64,000 nucleotides of DNA from Neomoorella thermoacetica (GCF_001875325.1 NZ_MDDC01000013.1:34236-98235); one strand, 5' to 3'. Counted from the stretch's first letter, positions 48,723-58,314 are shown. Notes: generated by a model from the letters alone, not told the origin. Numbers and translations are program-made.

Positions 48723-48793
48723 ATCCGTGTATTTTTAAAGGAGATCTGCCTGGTATACTGGCAGGCTGCCAGTAACCAGACGGGGGGAAGGAT

Positions 48794-51355
48794 ATGCACC
48801 TGCAATTGCTAGTAAATGGACAGCAACGAGAAGTAGATGTTTATGAAGACGCCACCCTGCTGGAGGTATTGCGGGAGGACCTGCGCCTGACGGGAGCAAA
48901 GAACGGCTGCGGCGAGGGCGCCTGCGGCGCCTGCACGGTAATCATGGGAGGCAGGGCGGTACGGGCCTGCCGGATCCCGGCTGCCAGGGCCGCCGGCCAG
49001 GAGATTATTACCGTCGAAGGCCTGACGCCGCGGGAGAAGGAGATTTACGCCTGGGCCTTTACGGCGGCCGGGGCCGTCCAGTGCGGTTTTTGCACCCCGG
49101 GGATGGTTATGGAGGCCAAGGCCCTCCTGGACCGGCAGCCGGATCCCGGCGAGGGGGAAATCCGCCAGGCCCTGAAGGCCCACCTCTGCCGTTGCACCGG
49201 CTACCAGAAAATCATTACCGCCGTACGCCTGGCAGGACAGGCCCTGCGGGGTGAAATCGAGCCCTACCGGGGTGAGCCGGCGGGCCTGGGCAAGGCCTTC
49301 TTCCGTCCCGACGCCCCGCCCAAGGTCCTGGGGGAAGCCGTCTTTGTCGACGATATGCAGGTGCCCGGTATGCTCTACGGCGCTGTTTTCCGCCTGCCTG
49401 TGGTCAGGGCCAGGATAAAAGGCATAGACATCACGGCCGCCAGGGAACAACCCGGGGTAGTGGCCGTCCTCACGGCGGATGATATTCCCGGGGAGCGTTA
49501 CCAGGGGCATATTTTTAAAGATTGGCCGGCCCTGGTGGCCGTGGGCGAAGAAACCCGGTACGCCGGGGACGCCCTGGCCCTGGTGGCAGCCAGTTCCCCC
49601 CGGGAAGCCCGGGCAGCCCTGGATTTTATCAAAGTAGATTATGAGGAACTACCGCCCCTGACCTCGCCGGAAGAGGCCCTGGCGCCGGGAGCGCCGGCCC
49701 TGCATCCCCGTGGCAATCTCCTGAGCGAGACCCGGGTGAAAAAGGGCGACGCCGAGGCCGCCCTGCGGTCCTGCGCCCATGTAATCACCAACACCTACCA
49801 AACGCCCTTTACAGAACACGCTTTCCTGGAACCGGAGAGCGCCCTGGCCGTTCCGGAAAACGGCGGCCTGACAGTTTACACCAGCACCCAGGGGGTCTAC
49901 GAGATCCATGCCCAGCTGGTTTCCCTCCTCAACCTGCCGCCGGAAAAGATACGGGTAAGCAATAAGTTTGTCGGCGGCGGTTTTGGCGGCAAGGAGGATT
50001 TGAGCGTCCAGCATCATGCCGCCCTCCTGGCCTGGAAGACCCGGAGACCGGTTAAGCTCACCTGGACCAGGCGGGAGAGTATCCTCTGCCACCCCAAACG
50101 CCACCCTATGACCATCACTATGACTACCGGCTGCGATGCCGCCGGTAACCTGGTAGCCCTGGTGGCCGACCTGGTGGCCGACACCGGCGCCTATGCCTCC
50201 CTGGGAGCCCAGGTGCTGGAACGGGCCTGCACCCATGCCACCGGGCCCTACCGCATCCCCAACGTTACCATTCGCGGCCGGGCCGTCTATACCAATAACC
50301 CGCCGGCCGGTGCCTTCCGTGGTTTCGGCGTGCCCCAGTCCAACTTCGCCATGGAGACCCAGATGAACCTCCTGGCGGCGGCGACCGGCCTGTCTCCCTG
50401 GCAGATTCGCTGGCAGAACGCCCTGGAGCCGGGGGACACCCTGGCCACCGGTCAGGTAGTCAGCGCGGATATCGGCATTAAAGAGACCCTGCTGGCGGTC
50501 AAAGAGGCCTACAGCTCCAGCCCCTGCGCTGGTATTGCCTGCGGCTTTAAGAACGTCGGCCTGGGTGTAGGCACACCGGATACAGGCCGGGCCAACCTGG
50601 CAGTCGAAGGGGGGAAGGTGCGGGTCTATTCCAGTGCGGCCTGTATGGGCCAGGGCCTGGAATCCGTCCTCATCCAGATTGTTGCTGAAACCACCGGTTT
50701 GCCGGCGGAGGTTATTGACTGTGTCCTCTCCGACACGGCCCTCACGCCGGACGCCGGCTGTACCACCGCCTCCCGCCAGAGCCTCTTCACCGGCGAGGCC
50801 ACGCGCCGGGCGGCGGCAGCCCTGGCGGAAGCCCTGCGGGGCCGCACTCTGGCTGAACTGGAAGGCCGGGTCTTCCGGGGCGAGTTCCACGGGGTTACAG
50901 ACCCCATCAATTCTACCCGGGAACACCCCCTGACCCATGTCGGCTACAGCTATGCCACCCAGGTAGTGCTCCTGGACGACGCAGGCAAGGTAAGCAAAGT
51001 GGTGGCTGCTTACGATATAGGGCGGGCCATCAACCCCTTGAACCTGGAGGGCCAGATTGAGGGGGGTATCGTTATGGGCCTGGGCTATGCCCTGACGGAA
51101 GATTTCCCCCTCCGGGACGGTATCCCCGAGCGCCAGGCCCTGGGCCGCCTGGGCCTCCTGCGGGCCCACCAGGTGCCGGCCATAGAGATCCGCCTCGTCG
51201 AAAAGGGCGGTACTCCTTACGCCTACGGGGCCAAGGGAGTCGGCGAGCTGGCCACTATACCCACAGCAGCGGCGGTGGCCGGCGCCTACTACCGTCGCGA
51301 CGGCATGGTGCGCTTGAGCCTTCCCCTGAAAGGGACGCCGTACACCCGGAGTTAA
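48794..51355 (+). CDS. Molybdenum hydroxylase, fused 2Fe-2S and molybdopterin subunit
   Basis: An 853-residue xanthine-dehydrogenase-family protein. Residues 1-155 form the two 2Fe-2S domains: Cys39, 44, 47 and 59, then Cys97, 100, 132 and 134. The molybdopterin part starts near 165 and has G-G-G-F-G-G-K-E-D and G-A-F-R-G-F-G-V-P-Q. The catalytic glutamate lies in Y-G-A-K-G-V-G-E near the end. No FAD domain is present; that subunit is encoded at 54411. XdhD-like enzymes of this kind occur in purine-degradation loci. The substrate (xanthine, purine or another heterocycle) is not fixed by sequence. Confidence 0.93.
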   Translation: MHLQLLVNGQQREVDVYEDATLLEVLREDLRLTGAKNGCGEGACGACTVIMGGRAVRACRIPAARAAGQEIITVEGLTPREKEIYAWAFTAAGAVQCGFCTPGMVMEAKALLDRQPDPGEGEIRQALKAHLCRCTGYQKIITAVRLAGQALRGEIEPYRGEPAGLGKAFFRPDAPPKVLGEAVFVDDMQVPGMLYGAVFRLPVVRARIKGIDITAAREQPGVVAVLTADDIPGERYQGHIFKDWPALVAVGEETRYAGDALALVAASSPREARAALDFIKVDYEELPPLTSPEEALAPGAPALHPRGNLLSETRVKKGDAEAALRSCAHVITNTYQTPFTEHAFLEPESALAVPENGGLTVYTSTQGVYEIHAQLVSLLNLPPEKIRVSNKFVGGGFGGKEDLSVQHHAALLAWKTRRPVKLTWTRRESILCHPKRHPMTITMTTGCDAAGNLVALVADLVADTGAYASLGAQVLERACTHATGPYRIPNVTIRGRAVYTNNPPAGAFRGFGVPQSNFAMETQMNLLAAATGLSPWQIRWQNALEPGDTLATGQVVSADIGIKETLLAVKEAYSSSPCAGIACGFKNVGLGVGTPDTGRANLAVEGGKVRVYSSAACMGQGLESVLIQIVAETTGLPAEVIDCVLSDTALTPDAGCTTASRQSLFTGEATRRAAAALAEALRGRTLAELEGRVFRGEFHGVTDPINSTREHPLTHVGYSYATQVVLLDDAGKVSKVVAAYDIGRAINPLNLEGQIEGGIVMGLGYALTEDFPLRDGIPERQALGRLGLLRAHQVPAIEIRLVEKGGTPYAYGAKGVGELATIPTAAAVAGAYYRRDGMVRLSLPLKGTPYTRS

Positions 51356-51646
51356 GTTTACTGGTAGAGTCGCCCGGCGACCGGCCGCCGCCGGCGAACG
51401 AAGATGATGCTGTTATGTTGGGGTGGTAAAGGTTCCTGGTAACACCCGTGCGCCCCTGGTAGCGGGAGCGGCCCGGCCCGGTAAAAGGTACGGCCAAAGT
51501 TTCACGGCTCGCAGCGCCGGGCTTGGCCGCGCCCGGCGCCCGAGGCAGCTCCCCGGGCCCTGGATGGCGGCTTGGGATAGAACCCTCCGCGGATAGTAGA
51601 GATACCTTGTGGGAAGAGAGTGTTTTTTCGGGAGAGATGCATTAAG

Positions 51647-52891
51647 ATGTGCAATATAACCCAGCTACGCTGTATAAATTGCGGCCGTACCTATCAACCC
51701 CGGCCCGGCTTTTATACCTGCCCCATCTGCGGGTCGACGGACGGCATCCTGGATGTCGAATACGATTATGATTATATAAATAAATCCATCTCCAGGCAGA
51801 GCCTGGCCAGCAACCGGGAACATTCCCTGTGGCGTTACCGTCCCTTCCTGCCGGTGGCCCAGGAGGGACCGCTGCCCCCCCTGCGGGTGGGCTGGAGCCC
51901 CTTGTACCGGGCCCGGCGCCTGGGGGACGAATTGGGGCTGAAAGAGCTATATATCAAGGACGACGGGATTAATCCGACAGGGTCTTTAAAAGACCGGCCT
52001 TCGGCCGTGGCGGTGGCCCGGGCCCTGGCCGAAGGAGCTAAGGTGGTCGCCTGCTCTTCCACCGGCAACGCTGCTTCCTCCCTGGCGGGGGCAGCAGCTT
52101 CCGTGGGCCTGAAGGCGGTAATCTTTGTACCGGAACGGGCACCCCAGGGGAAGGTAGCCCAGCTATTGATTTTCGGGGCCACCGTTATCAGCGTTCAGGG
52201 GTCCTACGAGGATGCCTTCAAGCTGTCGGCGGCGGCCATAGCCGAGCATGGCTGGTACAACCGCAATGCCGCCATTAACCCTTACCTGGTAGAAGGCAAA
52301 AAGACAGTTTGCCTGGAAGTAGCGGAACAGCTCAACTGGGAGGTACCCGACTGGGTGGTCCTTTCCGTGGGCGACGGCTGTACCATGGCCGGTGCCTGGA
52401 AGGCCTGGGTGGACTTGAAGAAGGCCGGTTGGATTGACAGGCTGCCGCGGATGCTGGGTGTCCAGGCCGATGGTTGCTGCCCCATTACCAGGGCTTTCCG
52501 GGAGGGGACCAGGGTAAAACCCATGCCTGAAAATACCCTGGCGGACAGCATCGCCGTCGGCGTGCCCCGCAATGCGGAAAAGGCCCTGCGGGCCGTACGG
52601 GATTCCGGGGGTACGATGATCAACGTCAGCGACGAAGAAATCCTTGCAGCCATGCTCACCCTGGGGCGGACCGGCGGCGTCTTCGGCGAACCTGCCGGTG
52701 TGGCCGGGACCGCCGGCCTTATGAAAGCCGTCCGGGAAGGTATAATTAAATCCGGGGAAAAGGTCGTCACCCTGGTAACCGGCAACGGCCTCAAGGATGT
52801 GGCCAATGCCATCAGGGCGGCCGGAGAGCCCATCCGGGTGGAGCCCTCCCCGGAGGCCTTAAAGAAAACCCTGGCCAGGTACGGGAAATGA
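51647..52891 (+). CDS. Threonine synthase-like PLP enzyme
   Basis: A 414-residue fold-type II PLP enzyme with an N-terminal zinc-ribbon-like C-I-N-C ... C-P-I-C. The PLP lysine lies in P-T-G-S-L-K-D-R-P, and the phosphate loop in S-S-T-G-N-A-A-S-S-L. This matches ThrC-type proteins. Its place between hydroxylase and hydantoinase genes suggests action on an amino acid derived from heterocycle breakdown rather than on phosphohomoserine. The start is uncertain: ATG 51647 or GTG 51620. The 51356-51646 gap shows no gene. Confidence 0.85.
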   Translation: MCNITQLRCINCGRTYQPRPGFYTCPICGSTDGILDVEYDYDYINKSISRQSLASNREHSLWRYRPFLPVAQEGPLPPLRVGWSPLYRARRLGDELGLKELYIKDDGINPTGSLKDRPSAVAVARALAEGAKVVACSSTGNAASSLAGAAASVGLKAVIFVPERAPQGKVAQLLIFGATVISVQGSYEDAFKLSAAAIAEHGWYNRNAAINPYLVEGKKTVCLEVAEQLNWEVPDWVVLSVGDGCTMAGAWKAWVDLKKAGWIDRLPRMLGVQADGCCPITRAFREGTRVKPMPENTLADSIAVGVPRNAEKALRAVRDSGGTMINVSDEEILAAMLTLGRTGGVFGEPAGVAGTAGLMKAVREGIIKSGEKVVTLVTGNGLKDVANAIRAAGEPIRVEPSPEALKKTLARYGK

Positions 52892-52959
52892 ACCGCCTGC
52901 CGGGAAGAGACAGGTATGGCGGATATATAATGTAGATTACAAAGGAGGCGCCGGAGAAA

Positions 52960-54324
52960 ATGGATCTCTTGCTGAAGGGCGGCTGGGTTGTTACCCATGA
53001 GCGGGTGGAGCAGGCCGATATAGCCATCGAAGGGGAGAAAATTGCCGCCATAGGCCCGGACCTGGAGGCCCGGGCGTCTGCCGTGAGGGATGTCACCGGG
53101 AAATACATCCTGCCCGGCGCCATCGACGCCCACGTCCACTACCAGATGCCCATCGGCGACCTTCTGACTGCCGACGACTGGTTTACAGGTACCAGGCTGG
53201 CAGCCTGCGGTGGGGTTACCACCGTCATTGATTATGCCGAGCCTGCCGTCCCGGCCGAACCCCTGACGGAATCCCTGGCCAAACGCCTGGAGGAAGCCCG
53301 GGAGCAGGCGTGTGTTGACTACGGCCTGCACCAGGTGGTGTTGCCCGGCCAGGAAGAAGACGCTGGCGAGCTGGCAAGGGTAGTAGAGCAGGGAGTCCCC
53401 AGTTTTAAAGTCTTTACCACCTACAACCAGCGCCTGGGTTATGCAGCCATCGGCCGCCTGCTGCAGCAGGCCCGGCGGTTGGGAGCCCTGGTGACGGTTC
53501 ACTGTGAGGATCATGATCTGGTAACGGCCAGGCGGAGGGAACTGGAGGCTACCGGCCAGACAGGCCCGGCCTGCCACGCCAGCAGCCGGCCCGCAGCGGC
53601 CGAAATAAAGGCCATTGAAGAAGTTATCCGCCAGGCAGATGCGGCCGGGGCACCGGTATATATCGTCCACGTCTCCACCGGCGGCGGGGCGGAAGTAATT
53701 GCCGCCGCCCGGGCCCGCGGCCGGCAGGTCTTCGGTGAAACCTGCCCCCATTACCTCCTGCTGACAGAGGAGAGGTATGCCGGCCCGGACAGCCGCCTCT
53801 TTCTAATGTGCCCGCCCCTGAGGACGGCGGGGGATAACCGGGTTCTCTGGCAACACCTGGCCGGTGGCAATCTCCAGGTGGTAGCGACTGACCATTGCAG
53901 CTACACCCCGGACCAGAAAGCTGCCGGGACTGCTTTTTATAACACCCCCTCGGGCGTACCGGGCACAGAGACCCTTTTACCCCTCCTTTATTCTTACGGC
54001 GTACGCCAGGGGTGGCTGACCCTGCCGCAAATGGTCCGGTTGCTGGCCACCAACCCGGCCCGTCTTTTCGGTCTCTACCCGCGTAAAGGTTGCCTGGCGC
54101 CGGGCAGCGATGCCGACCTGGTGGTTTTCGACCCCCGTCAGGAGGTCACCCTCAAGGGTTCTGACCTGCATTCAGCCGCCGGTTATACCATCTTTGAGGG
54201 CTTTTCTCTCCAGGGGTACGTGGAAGCAACCTATCTACGGGGCCGGCTTATTTATGACCGGGGCCGTTTCCTGGGCCGGGCCGGCCAGGGAGAGTTTATT
54301 CCCGGAAAAATACCCCTCCTGTAG
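52960..54324 (+). CDS. Hydantoinase / dihydropyrimidinase
   Basis: Cyclic amidohydrolase of the HyuA/DHPase group, 454 residues. The metal ligands are in D-A-H-V-H-Y (first pair), the carboxylated-lysine region S-F-K-V-F-T-T-Y, H-C-E-D-H-D, I-V-H-V-S-T-G and A-T-D-H-C-S-Y-T. It opens hydantoin or dihydropyrimidine rings. In the E. coli ygeW-hyuA region the orthologue is part of anaerobic purine breakdown. AAAGGAGG precedes the ATG at 52960. Substrate specificity cannot be read from sequence. Confidence 0.93.
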   Translation: MDLLLKGGWVVTHERVEQADIAIEGEKIAAIGPDLEARASAVRDVTGKYILPGAIDAHVHYQMPIGDLLTADDWFTGTRLAACGGVTTVIDYAEPAVPAEPLTESLAKRLEEAREQACVDYGLHQVVLPGQEEDAGELARVVEQGVPSFKVFTTYNQRLGYAAIGRLLQQARRLGALVTVHCEDHDLVTARRRELEATGQTGPACHASSRPAAAEIKAIEEVIRQADAAGAPVYIVHVSTGGGAEVIAAARARGRQVFGETCPHYLLLTEERYAGPDSRLFLMCPPLRTAGDNRVLWQHLAGGNLQVVATDHCSYTPDQKAAGTAFYNTPSGVPGTETLLPLLYSYGVRQGWLTLPQMVRLLATNPARLFGLYPRKGCLAPGSDADLVVFDPRQEVTLKGSDLHSAAGYTIFEGFSLQGYVEATYLRGRLIYDRGRFLGRAGQGEFIPGKIPLL

Positions 54325-54410
54325 TAAACTGGCCCTTTTTCATATGGGTTGACCAGCCGGCCTGGAGCAGGTTTTAAAGGCCGTCAGGGAGCGGGAAGGG
54401 GGACGGGAAG

Positions 54411-55283
54411 ATGTTTAAAGATCTGGCTTACTGCCGCCCAACTACAGTAGCGGAGGCAATAGAGGCCCTGAAAAGGCCCGGTTCCCGGGCCCTGGCCGGC
54501 GGGACCGACCTGGTGGTCCGGCTGCGGGAAGGCAGGGAAGGTGTGACCATGGTCGTAGATTTAAGTGGTATCCGGGCCCTGGGGCGGATCGGGGTGCAGG
54601 GGGAGGAAATCTTCCTGGGGTCAATGGTAACCCTTCGCCAGATTATGGATTCGGCCCTGCTCCGGCATGAGGCACCCCTCCTGGCCCGGGCGGCGGCAGC
54701 CGTCGGTTCCCCCCGGATTCGCAACCGGGGCACCATTGGCGGCAATATCATGAATGCCAGCCCGGCCGGGGATACCCTGCCGGCTCTTCTGGCCCTGGAG
54801 GCGTCGGTGATCCTCTCCGGCCCGGGAGGGGAACGCCGGCTCCCCCTGGCGGAACTGCTGGCCGGTCCCTACCGCACCCGGGCCCTGCCGGGTGAATTCC
54901 TGACGGAAATCCGTTTTCCCCGGCTGCCGGCCGGTCATGGGAGCAGCTTTTTAAAGCTGGGGCGCCGCAACGCCCTGGCCGTTGCCAGGATTAATGTGGC
55001 CGCCGTGCTCCAGGTGACTGACAAGCGTATCCGGGTGGCCCGCCTGGCAGCAGGGGCGGTAACGCCGGTACCGCGGCGCTTCCCGGAGGCCGAGGCTCTT
55101 TTGCTCGGGGCGGCCCCGGGGGAAGAAGCCTTCCATGCCGCCGCCAGGGAAGTAGCCGCGGGGATGGTCCGGGAAGCCGGCCAGCGTCACCCCCTTGCTG
55201 ATAAAATTCCGGTAGTTGAGGCCCTGGTACTGCGGGCCCTCAGGGAAGCTGGAGATGGCCACATTAAACCGGGTAGCTATTAA
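54411..55283 (+). CDS. xdhB: Molybdenum hydroxylase FAD-binding subunit
   Basis: A 290-residue protein of the CoxM/XdhB family. The FAD pyrophosphate-binding motif is A-L-A-G-G-T-D-L, with the second motif in R-N-R-G-T-I-G-G-N-I-M-N-A-S-P-A-G-D. A CO-dehydrogenase flavoprotein C-terminal domain follows. It should complete the Fe-S/molybdopterin subunit encoded at 48794. The ATG at 54411 follows GGGACGGGAAG. A decayed sequence starts 2 bases after its stop. Confidence 0.92.
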   Translation: MFKDLAYCRPTTVAEAIEALKRPGSRALAGGTDLVVRLREGREGVTMVVDLSGIRALGRIGVQGEEIFLGSMVTLRQIMDSALLRHEAPLLARAAAAVGSPRIRNRGTIGGNIMNASPAGDTLPALLALEASVILSGPGGERRLPLAELLAGPYRTRALPGEFLTEIRFPRLPAGHGSSFLKLGRRNALAVARINVAAVLQVTDKRIRVARLAAGAVTPVPRRFPEAEALLLGAAPGEEAFHAAAREVAAGMVREAGQRHPLADKIPVVEALVLRALREAGDGHIKPGSY

Positions 55284-55284
55284 A

Positions 55285-55529
55285 ATGCTCCTTAACGGGC
55301 GGCCCCGGGAAGGGGAGGTACCGGCGGGGGCCACCCCGCCAGCGGCAATTATGTCGTCAACGTTCTGGTGGACGGGCGCCGGGTAGTCGGGGATGACCGT
55401 TCAACCCTGGTGGACGAAGACGAGATCAGGGAGCAGGCCCGGGCCCGTATCGACGCCCTGCGGCAAAATCCGGGCAAGCAGGGTGAAATATTTTTACTAC
55501 CTGAGCATCCTGCAGCAGGAGTTTACTAA
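55285..55529 (+). pseudogene. Fused remnants of a 2Fe-2S subunit and an SsnA-type deaminase
   Basis: From ATG 55285 the sequence reads M-L-L-N-G-R-P-R-E-G-E-V-P-A-G-A-T, the usual start of a CoxS/XdhC-type Fe-S subunit, then the match ends. From about 55340 another frame gives G-N-Y-V-V-N-V-L-V-D-G-R-R-V and D-E-D-E-I-R-E-Q-A-R-A up to a TAA at 55527-55529, like the C-terminus of SsnA/guanine-deaminase-type amidohydrolases. The simplest reading is a deletion that joined two lost genes. Confidence 0.5.
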
Positions 55530-55569
55530 AAAAGGTTGAATAAGATTAAACGTGACTTAATTTTGGGGG

Positions 55570-55780
55570 TGGACCCAATTGCCGTCAGCCCCCTCCCCCC
55601 GGGAATAGTGACCGGCCCCGGTCGCGGCAAGGCTTTTCCACCTGCACCTGTACCTGTGTGGTAGCCGGAGTAGAGGTTGATCTGGAAACCGGCCAGGTGG
55701 GAAGAGGCGGGTCACCAGCGTCGCCGGGTGCACGTAATACCCGGGCCGCCAGGCTGCACCAGCAGGAGATGAGCTGCTAA
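55570..55780 (+). pseudogene. Decayed fragment of a molybdopterin-subunit gene
   Basis: Around 55650-55700 one frame gives V-V-A-G-V-E-V-D-L-E-T-G-Q-V, which recalls the A-E-V-E-V-D-x-E-T-G-x-V segment of xanthine dehydrogenases. The next frame continues R-R-V-T-S-V-A. Frameshifts and stops prevent a product. Confidence 0.4.
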
Positions 55781-55859
55781 ATTCAGGTAAACCGGCAGGG
55801 CCCCGGACGGAACCTTGCTGGTGGATAAATAATCAATCACTTTAAATGGAGGGACGAGA

Positions 55860-56840
55860 ATGCAGACTGATCTGCGCGGGAAACACTTGATCACCTTGCA
55901 GGAGTGGACCAGGGAAGAAATCGATACGCTCCTCGACATTGCCTTTGACCTCAAAAGACGTAAGGCCCTGGGCGAAAAACACCGCCTCCTTGAGGATAAG
56001 ACCTTTTATATGCTCTTCTTCGAAAATTCCACCCGCACCCGTAACGCCTTCGAGACCGGTATGACCCAGCTGGGCGGTCACGCCATCTACCTGACCCCCA
56101 AAACCACCCAGATCGGCCACGGTGAAACCCCCAAGGATACGGTAGAAGTCCTGGGCCGTTTCGGCAACGGCATCGGGGTCCGCAACTGCACTTATAAAGT
56201 GGGTAACGCCTACATTCGGGAACTGGCCAAGTACTCCAAGGTCCCTGTAATCAACATGCAGTGCGACCTCTATCATCCCACCCAGGCCCTGGCCGACATT
56301 ATGACCATCCAGGAGAAGTTCGGTAAGAATACCCGCGGGCTGAACTTCACAATTTCCTGGACCTATGCGCCCAAATATGTGCGGCCCCTTTCCATGCCCC
56401 AGTCCCTCATCCTCCTGATGAGCCGCTTCGGCATGAACGTCACCCTGGCCCACCCGCCCGAGTTCCACTTGTTGCCCGAATTTGTGGAACAGGCCAAGAA
56501 AAACGCAGCCGAAAACGGCGTCAAGTTCAATATTGTCAATGATATGGACGAGGCCTGCAAGGACGCCGACATCATTTACGCCAAAAGCTGGGGGCCAATT
56601 GCCTACACCGGCAGCGACACCGAAGGCGTCGAGCTTATCGACAAGTACCCCAACTGGGTCATGGACAGCCGGCGGATGGCCCTGGGGCACAAAGACGCCA
56701 TCTACATGCACTGCATGCCGGCCGACCGGGGCATTGAAGTGACGGAAGAGGTCATGGACGGGCCCCAGTCGGTTATCTATGATGAGGCCGAGAACCGCCT
56801 GCACACCATCAAGGCCATCCTGGCAGCTACCCTGAAGTAG
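55860..56840 (+). CDS. ygeW: Knotted carbamoyltransferase, YgeW type
   Basis: A 326-residue member of the aspartate/ornithine carbamoyltransferase superfamily. The carbamoyl-phosphate loop is F-E-N-S-T-R-T-R, followed by Y-H-P-T-Q-A-L-A-D and M-H-C-M-P-A-D-R-G. The W-T-Y-A-P-K-Y ... P-L-S-M-P-Q segment fits YgeW rather than OTCase, which has a different SMG loop. YgeW in purine-degradation loci is thought to handle a carbamoyl product such as oxamate- or ureido-type compounds; this is not settled. It ends the cluster, with a terminator after it. Confidence 0.88.
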   Translation: MQTDLRGKHLITLQEWTREEIDTLLDIAFDLKRRKALGEKHRLLEDKTFYMLFFENSTRTRNAFETGMTQLGGHAIYLTPKTTQIGHGETPKDTVEVLGRFGNGIGVRNCTYKVGNAYIRELAKYSKVPVINMQCDLYHPTQALADIMTIQEKFGKNTRGLNFTISWTYAPKYVRPLSMPQSLILLMSRFGMNVTLAHPPEFHLLPEFVEQAKKNAAENGVKFNIVNDMDEACKDADIIYAKSWGPIAYTGSDTEGVELIDKYPNWVMDSRRMALGHKDAIYMHCMPADRGIEVTEEVMDGPQSVIYDEAENRLHTIKAILAATLK

Positions 56841-56918
56841 GCCTTGACATTATGGTAACTGGAGGCCTATAAAAGCGGCAGCTTAAGACGGCCGGGTAAG
56901 CCAAGAGGTTTACCGGGC

Positions 56919-56960
56919 AAAAAGCCGTCACCCCTTTGACTGGAGGGGTGGCGGCTTTTT
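56919..56960. terminator. Bidirectional terminator
   Basis: AAAAAGCCGTCACCCC and GGGGTGGCGGCTTTTT, perfect 16-base arms around a 10-base loop, between convergent ygeW and the UbiA-family gene. Confidence 0.92.
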
Positions 56961-57056
56961 AGTTGGCGGCTTGGCGCGTCATGGCAGGGATTCAGGTTTT
57001 GCGGTAAAAAATGAAACGCTTGCGGATTTTAGCCCCGTGCAGCGCCGTCATAATTT

Positions 57057-57962
57057 TTAGAGCCAGTAAAGGATAATAAAACAGCCGGCCGCCCAGAGGA
57101 GGATGGTGGCCGCCAGGGGTTTGTCCCTCAGGACCAGGCTTTCCGGCTCCCCGCCCCCCTGGCAGCGATAGGTCAGGTAGAGATAGCGGCAGATGCCGAA
57201 GAGGACCAGGGGAACGGTGTACATCAGATAAGGGCGCGGCGCACCGATGAAGGTGTAGATAGCATAGACGACGACGGTGGCCGAGGTTACGGTGGCAATC
57301 ATCTGGTCCAGGAGGTTAACGGAGTACTCGGCCAGGATGCCGCGGTGGGCGGTGGCATTGTCCAGGGAAACGAGTTCATGGCGGCGCTTGCACAGGGCCA
57401 GGAAGAGGGCCAGGAGGATAACGGCGATGAGGAGCCAGGCGGAAACCGGCACCATAATGGCCGCCGCCCCGGCTACCACCCGCAGGACGAAGCCGAGGGC
57501 CACCACAAAAACGTCAATGATAACCATGTCCTTTAAATAAAAAGAGTAAGCCAGGGTCTGAAGGGCGTAGGCCAGGCTGACCAGGCCCACCTGCCAGCTC
57601 AGGGCGAAGGCCCAGGAAAGGCTCCCGGCCAGGGTGACCCCGGCAGCCACGGCGGCCGGCAGGGGGGGCAGCAGGCCGGCAGCTATGGGCCGGTATTTCT
57701 TTCGGGGATGGAGGCGATCCCTTTCCCGATCCACCAGGTCGTTCACCAGATAGGTACTACCGGAAAGGAGGCAGAAGATGATGAACACCTGGATGGTTCG
57801 CACCAGCAGGGGGAGTTCCAGCAGGTGGCGGGAAAATAGAATGGCGGCAAAGACAAAGGCATTTTTGGTCCACTGCTTCGGTCGCAGGCTCAAGAAAAGG
57901 TAACGCCAGAAAAAACGGGACGTTACAGTCCCGGCCCGTCCGGAGGATTCGAGCAAGCTCAT
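57057..57962 (-). CDS. UbiA-family transferase, decaprenyl-phosphate phosphoribosyltransferase type
   Basis: A 301-residue integral membrane protein with about eight hydrophobic helices. The first Asp-rich motif is N-D-L-V-D-R-E-R-D-R-L-H-P and is followed by K-K-Y-R-P-I-A-A-G. The second acidic motif of the family is weak. The R-P-K-Q-W-T-K-N-A-F-V-F start and N-D-x-x-D-x-E-x-D pattern match phosphoribosyltransferases acting on polyprenyl phosphate. Partner epimerase genes are not nearby. It is a single minus-strand gene with its start near 57962 over a weak ribosome site. Confidence 0.8.
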   Translation of the reverse strand: MSLLESSGRAGTVTSRFFWRYLFLSLRPKQWTKNAFVFAAILFSRHLLELPLLVRTIQVFIIFCLLSGSTYLVNDLVDRERDRLHPRKKYRPIAAGLLPPLPAAVAAGVTLAGSLSWAFALSWQVGLVSLAYALQTLAYSFYLKDMVIIDVFVVALGFVLRVVAGAAAIMVPVSAWLLIAVILLALFLALCKRRHELVSLDNATAHRGILAEYSVNLLDQMIATVTSATVVVYAIYTFIGAPRPYLMYTVPLVLFGICRYLYLTYRCQGGGEPESLVLRDKPLAATILLWAAGCFIILYWL

Positions 57963-58041
57963 CGGAAAGTAGACCTCCAGTCTCGCTTGTCTTTACCTAA
58001 TTTTATCCTATTTACCTCGCGGATAACAATACCAGTGGAAC

Positions 58042-58070
58042 AAAAAAATGGCCGGGAAGCCCCGGCCATT
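58042..58070 (-). terminator. Terminator of the copA operon
   Basis: On the minus strand AATGGCCGGGG pairs with CCCGGCCATT and is followed by a run of T. It lies 10 bases past the small membrane protein gene. Confidence 0.88.
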
Positions 58071-58080
58071 CTGGCGGCAT

Positions 58081-58299
58081 TCAAGCCATCAATTTATTTT
58101 TCACCCTGGGGATTACAATGGGCATGGTCACAATCAAAGTCAGGATGAACACCCATACCGCTCCTCCCACCCTGGCTACAACTGTGTAGGTTTTCCCCGT
58201 CAGGAAGGTGAGGGCCACGAAGAGGAGGGCCGCTCCCAGGGAGATGCCGGTGTAGATAAGCGCCGCCTGCCGGGCGGCTTTATTTTCCAGCTCGGTCAC
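58081..58299 (-). CDS. Small two-helix membrane protein downstream of copA
   Basis: Not recognised. 72 residues: a short charged N-terminus (T-E-L-E-N-K-A-A-R-Q), helix 1 about 12-34 and helix 2 about 43-64, then a basic end (R-V-K-N-K-L-M-A). The GTG at 58299 follows AGGAGG. It starts 15 bases after the copA stop on the same strand, so it is cotranscribed and may be an accessory to copper export, though no metal-binding residues are evident. Confidence 0.7.
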   Translation of the reverse strand: MTELENKAARQAALIYTGISLGAALLFVALTFLTGKTYTVVARVGGAVWVFILTLIVTMPIVIPRVKNKLMA

Positions 58300-58314
58300 G
58301 CCGGGTCACCTCCT

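Noticed and set aside
54325..54410. Possible C-terminal gene fragment (L-E-Q-V-L-K-A-V-R-E-R-E) before xdhB
   Set aside because: Too short and without recognisable homology; could be chance in GC-rich sequence.
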